Origin: M30B53 sp964600785
GTDB taxonomy: Bacteria > Planctomycetota > Planctomycetia > Pirellulales > UBA1268
DNA: 13,267 nt
Assembly (NCBI GenBank): GCA_964600785.1
Contig: CAZRKH010000125.1
Span: 1 to 13,267 of the forward strand
Direction: 5' to 3'
Both the position numbers and the translations under genes were made by a program. This document shows positions 1 through 6,470 of this stretch, piece after piece (positions within the stretch are counted from its first letter, which is position 1; each line of letters opens with the position of its first letter). The notes beneath the pieces are model-generated. The model was given only the letters and a program-made list of their open reading frames with translations, was not told the DNA's origin and did not search any database.

Positions 1-15
1 GCGTCGTGCCGGCTG

Positions 16-38
16 GGCCGGTTGCAGCGCAACCGGCC
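16..38. repeat. Palindromic repeat 1 (10-bp stem, 3-base loop)
   Basis: A perfect inverted repeat: GGCCGGTTGC at 16-25 pairs with GCAACCGGCC at 29-38 around the loop AGC. Its 8-bp core (CCGGTTGC/GCAACCGG) recurs at 77-95 with loop GGC. It lies about 100 bp downstream of the stop codon of the minus-strand HEAT-repeat gene. It could be a REP-like element or part of a transcription end region. There is no T tract, so a classical intrinsic terminator is not shown. Confidence 0.75.
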
Positions 39-41
39 AAC

Positions 42-62
42 GCCGGTGCGGGCCGCACCGGC
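42..62. repeat. Palindromic repeat 2 (GCCGGTGC stem)
   Basis: GCCGGTGC at 42-49 pairs with GCACCGGC at 55-62, leaving GGGCC as the loop. The palindrome can be read as 10+10 around a single base, though a one-base loop cannot form. It sits only 3 bp after palindrome 1 and runs into a direct repeat (CTACTGGGGCCG at 63-74, repeated at 97-108). The spacing suggests a tandem cluster of related elements rather than one isolated hairpin. Confidence 0.65.
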
Positions 63-76
63 CTACTGGGGCCGGG

Positions 77-95
77 CCGGTTGCGGCGCAACCGG
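77..95. repeat. Palindromic repeat 3 (same core as repeat 1)
   Basis: CCGGTTGC at 77-84 pairs with GCAACCGG at 88-95 around GGC. Core and geometry match palindrome 1, with only the loop's first base changed (AGC to GGC). It is flanked on both sides by the 12-bp direct repeat CTACTGGGGCCG (63-74 and 97-108). This looks like a repeated unit of hairpin plus spacer, as in REP/BIME-type intergenic repeats. Confidence 0.7.
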
Positions 96-139
96 ACTAC
101 TGGGGCCGCACCGGGCTACGGCGGCAGACTGCCGGGCGG

Positions 140-850
140 TCAGAAAAGCATCCGCATCGTTTCGGCAAGCGACGGAGCGGCCTCGCGGGCCTCGGGATCG
201 GCCGCCCAGGCCCGCCAGGCGTTGACGTCGTTGCCCAGGTCGCGGCCGCTGACCTTCTTCAGTGAACCCACCGCGCGGTACTGGATCGCCGGATCGGGAT
301 CCTCCAGTGCGCGGGCCAGCGGGGCAATCGCCGCCTCGTCGCCGGTTTCTCCGAGGGCCCGCACCGCCTCGAGACGCACATCGATGTCGGTGTCTTTGGC
401 CAGCCGCGCGGCCAAAAGCGGTACCGCCTCGGCGCCACGGCTGCTGCAGAGTTCGCAGGCCCGCAGCCGCACGCGGAGATCGGGATCATCCATTGCTCCC
501 TCGCAGATTGCCCGGGCGGCGGGTGTGTCGAAGTCTGCGGCCGCCTCGAGGATCGCCGCTCGCACGCGAGGGTCGTGCTCGTCGAGCATCTCGCGGATCA
601 GTTCCCGCGTGAAAGTGAGCCGCTCGTCGATCGGGGCATCGACTTTCTCGCGGGCCTCCTCGCGAATCTCATCAATCCGCTGATTGGCCGTGGGCCCGTA
701 TCGCTTCGCCATTTTCTCGGCCCGCCCGGGGTCGGTCCAGGCGGTCCAGCCGGCGCAGCCCTGGGCGAGGAGCAGGCAGGTCGCGGCAACGCCCAGCGCC
801 ACGCGATCACTCAGGCTGATGGAATTGTGAGGGCCGGTGGCGGGTTTCAT
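140..850 (-). CDS. HEAT-repeat protein, probable lipoprotein
   Basis: A 236-residue protein. Residues 1-32 look like a secretion signal: a hydrophobic stretch at about 17-29 followed by A-Q-G-C with Cys32. This is a weak lipobox, because the usual Leu at -3 is Ala. About four HEAT-like helical repeats follow at a spacing of about 31 residues, marked by acidic/Pro/Arg turns at 90-97, 121-128, 153-159 and 183-192 (for example DDPDLRVR). HEAT repeats form alpha-solenoid scaffolds that bind protein partners; no catalytic motif is visible. The ATG at 850 is chosen because it gives the signal peptide. The same frame runs on upstream to 1396, but that extension is antisense to the next gene and has no signal. 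The gene is transcribed divergently from the DUF1570 gene, with 184 bp between starts. Its partner is unknown. Confidence 0.82.
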   Translation of the reverse strand: MKPATGPHNSISLSDRVALGVAATCLLLAQGCAGWTAWTDPGRAEKMAKRYGPTANQRIDEIREEAREKVDAPIDERLTFTRELIREMLDEHDPRVRAAILEAAADFDTPAARAICEGAMDDPDLRVRLRACELCSSRGAEAVPLLAARLAKDTDIDVRLEAVRALGETGDEAAIAPLARALEDPDPAIQYRAVGSLKKVSGRDLGNDVNAWRAWAADPEAREAAPSLAETMRMLF

Positions 851-1034
851 GATCCGGTCTGTCGGGGCCAGAGACGGAAGGTATGCACTGGGCGATGCCG
901 GCTGGCAGCTCGCAGGCGAAGACATTACCGGGCGGCGGTTTGCCGAGCCAAGTCCAAATCCCGCCGCTTTCAGGGGCCCGGCTCCAGCGGGAAAACGGGG
1001 CTGGCCGCGGCGGCCAGGCGGGAGAGACAATGCC

Positions 1035-2237
1035 ATGATGCGGTTCCCTTCGCCCATTCGTGTCTGCCTCGTTGCCGTGGTCTGCGGGCTGGGGATCGCC
1101 CCGGGCGGCCTGGGGCTTGCGGATGAGATTCCAGGCGGTGGCGCCGGTGGGGAGGCCAGCAGCGTCGTGGTCGATCTGCTCACCCCGCCGGGAGGCGAGG
1201 TCGAGGGCACCGTGGTGGTGCGGGCCCTCGACGGTGGCATGCTGCTGGAGGAGGCGACCGGCAGGCTGCGGGTGATCGAGCCGACGGCGATCGCGGGGAT
1301 GCGGGTGCTGCCCTCGGCGGTGGGTCCGCCCTCGGCCGAGGCGATGGGGCGTCTTGTGCTCGAGGAGCTTCCGGAGGGCTTCGAACTGCTCCACACCCGC
1401 CACTACTGCATCTGCTACGACACCTCCCGCGACTACGCCCGTTGGACGGCGGCGGTCTTTGAGCGACTCCACGACGCCTTCCACAACTACTGGCGACGGG
1501 CCGGCATCGAGGTCTCCGAGCCGAAGCGGCCTCTGGTGGTGGTTATTTTCTCCGACCGTGGTCGTTACCTCGAGCATGCCAGGGAACGGATGGGCCCCGC
1601 CGCAAGCGAGGTCGTCGGCTTCTACGACATGCTCAGCAACCGCGTGACGACCTTTGACCTGACCGGCAGCGACGCGGTTCGTCGGGCTGTCGGTGCCCGC
1701 GGCCCCACAGCCGGTCCGCAGATTCTCGCGAGCCCCGCAGCCTCGGCCTTCGTGGCCACCCTGGTGCACGAGGCGACCCACCAGCTGGCCTTCAACAGCG
1801 GTCTGCAACGGCGGCTTGCCCCGATCCCGCTGTGGGTCAGCGAGGGGATCGCGATGTACTTCGAGACTCCCGACCTGCGGTCGCAGCGGGGCTGGAACGC
1901 GATCGGCCGCGTGAACCGTCCGCGGATCCAGCGGTGGCGTCAGCGACGGGCCGCCGGCGATGACGGTCTCGCGGCGAGGATCGTGGTCGACGACGATCCG
2001 CTTCGCGACCCGGCCACGGCCCTCGACGCCTATGCCGAGGCCTGGGCGCTGACACACTTTCTGCTCACCACTCGGCGGGCAGCGTTCGTCGATTATCTCC
2101 AGACGCTGGCGGCAAAGGAGCCGCTCGCCGAGGACTCAGCCCGCACGCGGCTCGACGACTTCCGGGCTGCCTTCGGTGAGGAGCCGGCCGGCCTCAAGGA
2201 GGAGCTTGCCCGGTTCCTCGCCCGCCAGCGGCCCTGA
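1035..2237 (+). CDS. Secreted DUF1570-type zincin (putative metalloprotease)
   Basis: A 400-residue protein with an N-terminal signal peptide: hydrophobic to about residue 29, with likely cleavage after G-L-A and before Asp30. A small beta-rich segment at about 36-90 follows, then a DUF1570-like domain from about 107 to 370. The zinc site is visible: HEATH at 245-249 and a downstream Glu270 in the context VSEGIAMYFE. This matches the gluzincin pattern HExxH-(20 residues)-E, so His245, His249 and Glu270 are the predicted zinc ligands and Glu246 the catalytic base. Two ATGs are in frame (1035, 1038), preceded by a GGGAGAG ribosome site at about 1020-1026. DUF1570 proteins are abundant in planctomycetes and their substrates are unknown. 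Peptidase activity is inferred from the motif only. Confidence 0.85.
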   Translation: MMRFPSPIRVCLVAVVCGLGIAPGGLGLADEIPGGGAGGEASSVVVDLLTPPGGEVEGTVVVRALDGGMLLEEATGRLRVIEPTAIAGMRVLPSAVGPPSAEAMGRLVLEELPEGFELLHTRHYCICYDTSRDYARWTAAVFERLHDAFHNYWRRAGIEVSEPKRPLVVVIFSDRGRYLEHARERMGPAASEVVGFYDMLSNRVTTFDLTGSDAVRRAVGARGPTAGPQILASPAASAFVATLVHEATHQLAFNSGLQRRLAPIPLWVSEGIAMYFETPDLRSQRGWNAIGRVNRPRIQRWRQRRAAGDDGLAARIVVDDDPLRDPATALDAYAEAWALTHFLLTTRRAAFVDYLQTLAAKEPLAEDSARTRLDDFRAAFGEEPAGLKEELARFLARQRP

Positions 2238-2243
2238 GCCGGG

Positions 2244-2263
2244 GGCAGTTTCGCGGGACTGCC
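2244..2263 (+). terminator. Possible stem-loop terminator after the DUF1570 gene
   Basis: GGCAGT at 2244-2249 pairs with ACTGCC at 2258-2263 around an 8-base loop. The stem can extend by two further pairs past one mismatch. It begins 7 bp after the stop codon of the DUF1570 gene. No T tract follows, so it may only be an mRNA 3'-end hairpin. I see nothing convincing in the rest of the 250-bp gap up to the next start, including no clear -35/-10 pair. Confidence 0.3.
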
Positions 2264-2487
2264 GCCGCCCTGCGGGCGTGACCGGCCTCAAGCAGCGGTC
2301 GACGGCCCCCGGCGATACGATTACAGGCAGGCGAGATCGGTCCCTTGCGGACCCACTGGCAAACTGCGGTGACTCTGCGGCCGCCGCAGGCCGGCGGCAC
2401 GGGGCCGGGTCAACATTGCCGGCGAGCTCCGCCGATTGGGAGGATGGGGATCGGTCGGAGACCAAAGGGCGACAAGGAGCATCTGCG

Positions 2488-3948
2488 ATGGCAAAGCAGC
2501 GGGACGCGACCACGTTGTGGCTTCAGATCTCCCTGATCCTGTTCGTGGTGCTGACCTTCATCCTGGCGGTCACGACCTACATCTTCTTCGGCATGAAGCT
2601 CGAGGCCGAGGAGGCCCTCGCCGAAGCGGAGAAGCGTGCCAACGAGCAGCAGGCCCAGGCCAACGACGGCAACGCCGCGGCCGAGCGGCTCCGCACCCTG
2701 CTCGGTTTTCCCGAGAACAATTCGGTCGACGAGATCGAGACCGAGGCCAACACGTCGTTCGCCGAGACCTACGGCGATTTCCAGATCGAGCCGAAAACGT
2801 ATGTTCGCCTCGCGGAGCAGCTGCTCGAAGCGGTCCGGGACAAGGATGGCCAGCTGCTCGCCAAAGACGAGCAGATCGCCGTCGCCGAGGCGAAGGTCGT
2901 CAAGTCCGAGGCCGCGGTGCAGGAGGCCCAGCAGAAGGCGGCCGAAAAGGTGGCCGCGATCGAGGGCCAGCTCCAAGAAGCCAAGCGGGACTTTGACCAG
3001 CGGCGGCAGAAATTCGAGCAGCAGCAGCAGCAACTCGTTTCGGGACAGGAGTCGGCCCAGCAGGAATCGACGCGATACAAGGCGTTGCTCGACGAGCTGA
3101 CAAAAGGTTCCCGGTATCTTCCGGGCGACGTGCGGGAACGCTATACCGGCGAGCGGAGCGGCCCGATCCAGCAGATTGGCATGCTCTATGACGAACTTCG
3201 CGGCCAGACCAAGGAGATCGAACGGCTCAACAAAGTCGTTGCCGGCCTTGGCGGCACCCGGCGTGAGGTGCAGGACTTCGTGCTGAGGTCGCTGCCGCAG
3301 GCGGAGCAGGTCGATCGTTTCGACGGGCGGATCGTGTCGATCGACGAGGTCAATCGCACGGTGCAAATTGCCGTCGCCTCCACGCTCGGACTGCAGCCGG
3401 GCCTGATCTTCCGGGTTTTCTCCGGGGGCTCTGAGTCGCCGGCCTGGGCAGCCTCGAAGGGGGTCGTCGAGGTGGTCGGTCGCGAGGACGCACGGTTTGT
3501 CACGGCCCGCATCCGCTCGGAGTCGATCGGCAACCCGATCCTGGTGGGCGACACGGTGGCCACGCCGCTGTGGAAGCCCGGGATCCCGCTCGATGTGGTG
3601 GTGGTCGGCCTCGTGCGGCTCGACAACGACGACCGCGAGGATTCCGATCGGCTCACGAAGTTGATTGAGCGGATCGGCGGCAGGGTCGTGGAGAATGTGA
3701 ATGCCTCGGTGACGATGCTCATCGATGCCGGCAAGCCGGTCACGACCGGCCGCGAAGGCAGCGGGCCGGTGTTCCGTGAGCGGGACGCCCGTCGTCGAGG
3801 CAAGGCGCTCGAGGAGGCGGACCGTCTCGGTGTTCGCACGATGGGGCTCGATGCCTTTTTGGAGTGGCTGGGGATCGACCGGCAGACCGCCAACGAGGGC
3901 GAGGCCCTCGACATCCCCGAAAGCCGCCGCAGCCGCGAGGACTATTGA
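2488..3948 (+). CDS. Membrane-anchored coiled-coil protein with C-terminal BRCT-like domain
   Basis: A 486-residue protein of no family I can name. One membrane helix lies at about residues 9-32, with a short basic N-terminus before it. A long Ala/Glu/Gln/Lys-rich region follows at about 36-255 and should form coiled coil; it contains a run of five Gln. Residues 277-362 look like a small beta domain (GRIVSIDEVNRTVQIAV then LGLQPGLIF, closing with GDTVATPLW). Residues about 368-462 resemble a BRCT domain: a VVVVGLV strand, the GGRVVENV turn at 397-404, a TMLI strand, KALEEADRLGV at 439-449 and FLEWLG at 457-462. The start is the ATG at 2488, with AAGGAG at 2474-2479 eight bases upstream. The long bulky part is probably periplasmic or cytoplasmic depending on topology, which I cannot settle. 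It could be a cell-envelope scaffold. Confidence 0.8.
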   Translation: MAKQRDATTLWLQISLILFVVLTFILAVTTYIFFGMKLEAEEALAEAEKRANEQQAQANDGNAAAERLRTLLGFPENNSVDEIETEANTSFAETYGDFQIEPKTYVRLAEQLLEAVRDKDGQLLAKDEQIAVAEAKVVKSEAAVQEAQQKAAEKVAAIEGQLQEAKRDFDQRRQKFEQQQQQLVSGQESAQQESTRYKALLDELTKGSRYLPGDVRERYTGERSGPIQQIGMLYDELRGQTKEIERLNKVVAGLGGTRREVQDFVLRSLPQAEQVDRFDGRIVSIDEVNRTVQIAVASTLGLQPGLIFRVFSGGSESPAWAASKGVVEVVGREDARFVTARIRSESIGNPILVGDTVATPLWKPGIPLDVVVVGLVRLDNDDREDSDRLTKLIERIGGRVVENVNASVTMLIDAGKPVTTGREGSGPVFRERDARRRGKALEEADRLGVRTMGLDAFLEWLGIDRQTANEGEALDIPESRRSREDY

Positions 3949-4105
3949 CCGCCGCGGTCGGGCGGTGCTTGAACCCGGCGGAACGCGGCGGCACAATCGG
4001 CTGCACCAATTGAAGGGTGCGGTCGCCGCCATTGGCTGGAATCCCCGGCCGCCCGTGGAGGTCGGCCTGCTCTTCGTCGCTTTCGCCCCCCGAGAGGAGA
4101 AGAGC

Positions 4106-5659
4106 ATGGTCGTTTCCCGGTTCCGTCTGCTGCTCGCCGTCGTGGCGCCCCCCCTCCTCGCGGTCGCGATCTTGCTCTCGGCGGCACAGGCCGTTGCCGC
4201 CGAGGGGCCCGAGGAGGGCTTCGTGCCGATCTTCAACGGCACGAGTCTCGAGGGCTGGGAGGGGCGGCCGGAATTCTGGCGGGTGGAGGACGGGAGTATC
4301 GTCGGCGAGACGACCGCCGAGACGCCCACCAAGGCCAACACCTTCCTCATCTGGCGGCAGGGAGAACTCGACGACTTCGACCTGCGACTCGAGTTCCGAC
4401 TGCGGAATCACAACAGCGGCGTGCAGTATCGCAGCCGCGACCTCGGTGACTTCTCGGTGGGCGGCTATCAGGCCGATATCGCCGAGCCCTCGGCCCCCTA
4501 CTGCGGGATCATCTACGAGGAACGCGGCCGGGGCATTCTCGCCAAGCGGGGCGAGAAGATCACGCTCACAGCCGAGGGCGGTCGGCAGCCGGCCGCGGCG
4601 ATCGGCACGGCTGATGATCTTGGCAAGGCAATCAGGCCGGGTGAGTGGAACGACTACCGGATTCTCGCCCGCGGCAACCGGCTCCAGCAGTTCATCAACG
4701 GCCAGCTGATGTCTGAAATCGTCGACGAGCAGGCCTCCAAGCGGGCGATGCAGGGCGTGCTCGCCTTGCAGCTCCACGCGGGGCCGCCGATGCAAGTGGC
4801 GTTTCGAAAGATCCGCCTCAGGCGGCTGCGGCTTGCCGACGGCCGCAAGAAGCTCGTCCTGGTGGCCGGTCGGCCGAGTCATCGCAGCGGGGAGCATGAG
4901 TTTCGGGCCGGCTCGCTGCTGATGGCGAAGTGTCTCCGCGAGAACGTGCCACAGATCGTGCCGGCGGTCTACGACAACGGCTGGCCGGCCGATCCGACGG
5001 CCTTCGACAATGCCGATGCGATCCTGTTCTTCGCCGATGGCGGCGGTCGGCACCCGGTCGTGCAGCGGAACCGGCTCGCCGAGATCGCGGCCCTCGCGGC
5101 CCGGGGCGTGGGCATCGCGGCCCTGCACTACGCGGTTGAGGTTCCCAAGGAGAAGGGAGGCGAGGCCTTCCTGGCGATGCTCGGCGGCTACTTCGAGACG
5201 CACTGGTCGGTGAACCCCCACTGGACACTCGCCGACACCAGGCTCGCCGAAGGCCACCCGATCGCCCGCGGCGTGCAGCCCTTCGAGATCACCGACGAGT
5301 GGTATTACCACATGCGGTTCCGCGAACCGGCCGAGGGTCTGACGGAGATCCTGACCGCCGTGCCCCCCGATTCGACCCGCGAGCGGCCCGACGGCCCGCA
5401 CAGCAACAACCCCACCGTGCGGGCCGGCAAGGGCAACCGGGAGACGCTCGCCTGGGCCTACGAACGGCCCGACGGCGGCCGCGGCTTCGGCTGCACCGGA
5501 GGCCACTTCCACGCCAACTTCGGCAACGACGACTTCCGCCGCATGATGCTCAATGCCCTGCTCTGGGTGACGGGCCTGGAGGTGCCCGCAGGCGGTGTTG
5601 AATCGAGCCTCACGCCGCAGGAACTCCAGGCCAACCTCGACGACAAAAAGAAGCGGTGA
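4106..5659 (+). CDS. Secreted DUF1080 (3-keto-disaccharide hydrolase-like) + ThuA-like fusion
   Basis: A 517-residue exported protein. The signal peptide covers residues 1-32 (R5/R7, a long Leu/Ala/Val core, cleavage near AVAA and Glu33). Residues about 39-243 form a DUF1080 / PF06439 domain of concanavalin-like fold, recognised by FVPIFNGTSLEGWEG at 39-53, the NHNSGVQYRSR segment and PGEWNDYRI. Residues about 248-490 form a ThuA-like (PF06283) glutamine-amidotransferase-like fold, starting KKLVLVAGRPSHRSGEHEF at 248-266 and including a late GGHFHANF segment. DUF1080 members include 3-keto-glycoside hydrolases, and ThuA relatives occur in 3-keto-sugar and trehalose metabolism, so a role in oxidised-sugar breakdown outside the cytoplasm is likely. 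The ATG at 4106 follows GAGAGGAG at 4092-4099. It starts a plus-strand run with the ferredoxin and SpoIIAA-like genes. Confidence 0.9.
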   Translation: MVVSRFRLLLAVVAPPLLAVAILLSAAQAVAAEGPEEGFVPIFNGTSLEGWEGRPEFWRVEDGSIVGETTAETPTKANTFLIWRQGELDDFDLRLEFRLRNHNSGVQYRSRDLGDFSVGGYQADIAEPSAPYCGIIYEERGRGILAKRGEKITLTAEGGRQPAAAIGTADDLGKAIRPGEWNDYRILARGNRLQQFINGQLMSEIVDEQASKRAMQGVLALQLHAGPPMQVAFRKIRLRRLRLADGRKKLVLVAGRPSHRSGEHEFRAGSLLMAKCLRENVPQIVPAVYDNGWPADPTAFDNADAILFFADGGGRHPVVQRNRLAEIAALAARGVGIAALHYAVEVPKEKGGEAFLAMLGGYFETHWSVNPHWTLADTRLAEGHPIARGVQPFEITDEWYYHMRFREPAEGLTEILTAVPPDSTRERPDGPHSNNPTVRAGKGNRETLAWAYERPDGGRGFGCTGGHFHANFGNDDFRRMMLNALLWVTGLEVPAGGVESSLTPQELQANLDDKKKR

Positions 5660-5706
5660 CCATCCGGCCGCCGCGACCCGTCCGACACGTTTCTCAGGGA
5701 GAATCG

Positions 5707-6075
5707 ATGCCCACGCTGAATGTCGAAGATATCGGAAGCTTCCAGGTGCCCGCCGGCAAACGGCTCGTCAATGCGTTGGTCGACGAGTGCGGCGTCGACC
5801 AGTTGCATGCCTGCGGCGGCCATGCCCGCTGCACCACCTGCAGGGTCGAGTTTGTCTCCGGAGAGCCGGAGAAGATGACCGCCGCGGAGCGGCAGGTGCT
5901 CGAGGCGAAGGGACTCCTCGGGGAGAGCGGCCTGCGGCTCTCCTGCCAGATTGCCTGCGATGCCGATATGACCGTCCGCGCCGTCAGTCGGCTGGCCGGC
6001 TCCGGCCGGGCCGACGCCGGCGGACGTCCCGCCGACCAGATCGAGCCACAGCCCGTGGAGTGGGTCGACCGCTGA
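5707..6075 (+). CDS. [2Fe-2S] ferredoxin, ISC/adrenodoxin-like cysteine spacing
   Basis: A 122-residue soluble electron carrier with no signal peptide. The cluster ligands are Cys36, Cys42, Cys45 and Cys80, giving C-x5-C-x2-C-x34-C. This spacing is typical of vertebrate-type and Isc ferredoxins rather than plant-type ones (C-x4-C-x2-C). Cys28 and Cys84 are extra cysteines. Residues 1-95 cover the beta-grasp ferredoxin fold. The last 27 or so residues, rich in Gly/Ala/Arg then acidic, are a low-complexity tail. The ATG at 5707 is chosen because AGGGAG at 5696-5701 lies 5 bases upstream; an in-frame GTG at 5656 would overlap the previous stop and lacks a site. The gene sits 47 bp after the DUF1080–ThuA gene and 32 bp before the SpoIIAA-like gene, so it is probably co-transcribed. 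The redox partner is unknown. Confidence 0.92.
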   Translation: MPTLNVEDIGSFQVPAGKRLVNALVDECGVDQLHACGGHARCTTCRVEFVSGEPEKMTAAERQVLEAKGLLGESGLRLSCQIACDADMTVRAVSRLAGSGRADAGGRPADQIEPQPVEWVDR

Positions 6076-6107
6076 CCACCTCCTGACCACGAAGGGAGCC
6101 CCCTGCG

Positions 6108-6470
6108 ATGATCGAGGTTCTGCCTGAAAGCTCCGGCAAGGTGATCGGCCTGAAGATCAGCGGCCGGCTGGTCCATGCCGACTACGAGAAGTTCGTGCCG
6201 ATGCTCGAACAATTGATCGCCGATTACGGTTCGATCCGCGTGCTCACGATCTTCCATGATTTCACCGGGATCGAGGCCCGGGCGTTGTGGGACGAACTGA
6301 AGTTTGACACCAAGCATCTTCGCGATGTGGAACGGTGTGCCGTGGTGGGCGAGTCGGCCTGGGAGGAATGGTCGACGAAGCTCTCCCGGCCCCTCTTCCC
6401 CAAGGGAACGATCCGCTACTTCGACGTCGCCGCTCTCGACGACGCCTGGCAGTGGATCAAGGAAGACTGA
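6108..6470 (+). CDS. SpoIIAA-like (STAS/SEC14-type) protein
   Basis: A 120-residue protein matching the SpoIIAA-like family (PF11964) over nearly its whole length. It begins IEVLPESSGKVIGLKISGRL, has a central strand RVLTIFHDFTGIEARALWDEL, and ends with the family's AVVGESAWEEW segment and a FDVAALDDAWQWI tail. The fold is alpha/beta, related to anti-sigma-factor antagonists and to SEC14/CRAL-TRIO lipid-binding domains. The conserved phosphorylatable Ser of true SpoIIAA is not evident, so a lipid- or ligand-binding role is as likely as a partner-switching one. The ATG at 6108 follows AAGGGAG at 6092-6098. The gene is the last of the plus-strand run, and its 3' end overlaps the convergent TIM-barrel gene by 14 bp (6457-6470). 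Its job is unknown. Confidence 0.87.
   Translation: MIEVLPESSGKVIGLKISGRLVHADYEKFVPMLEQLIADYGSIRVLTIFHDFTGIEARALWDELKFDTKHLRDVERCAVVGESAWEEWSTKLSRPLFPKGTIRYFDVAALDDAWQWIKED

Noticed and set aside
1001..1017. 7-bp hairpin (CTGGCCG/CGGCCAG) just before the DUF1570 ribosome site
   Set aside because: It could shape translation start, but a short GC stem is easily due to chance here and has no supporting element such as an anti-SD or known riboswitch pattern.
3018..3034. CAG-type triplet run
   Set aside because: It encodes five Gln in a predicted coiled coil. The length is short, and nothing suggests a functional microsatellite.
3947..3965. GACCGC-C-GCGGTC palindrome over the stop codon of the coiled-coil gene as terminator
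   Set aside because: The one-base centre, the competing CCGCC/GGCGG pairing and the lack of a T tract make it too weak to call.
2410..4350. Long minus-strand open frame (646 codons) opposite the coiled-coil/BRCT-like gene
   Set aside because: It mirrors the codons of the plus-strand gene, has no ribosome site or recognisable domain, and reflects the strong G/C third-position bias that keeps antisense frames open.
3740..5512. Minus-strand open frame of 590 codons opposite the DUF1080–ThuA gene
   Set aside because: Its His/Arg/Gly-rich translation resembles no family. The plus-strand frame has a signal peptide and two recognisable domains.
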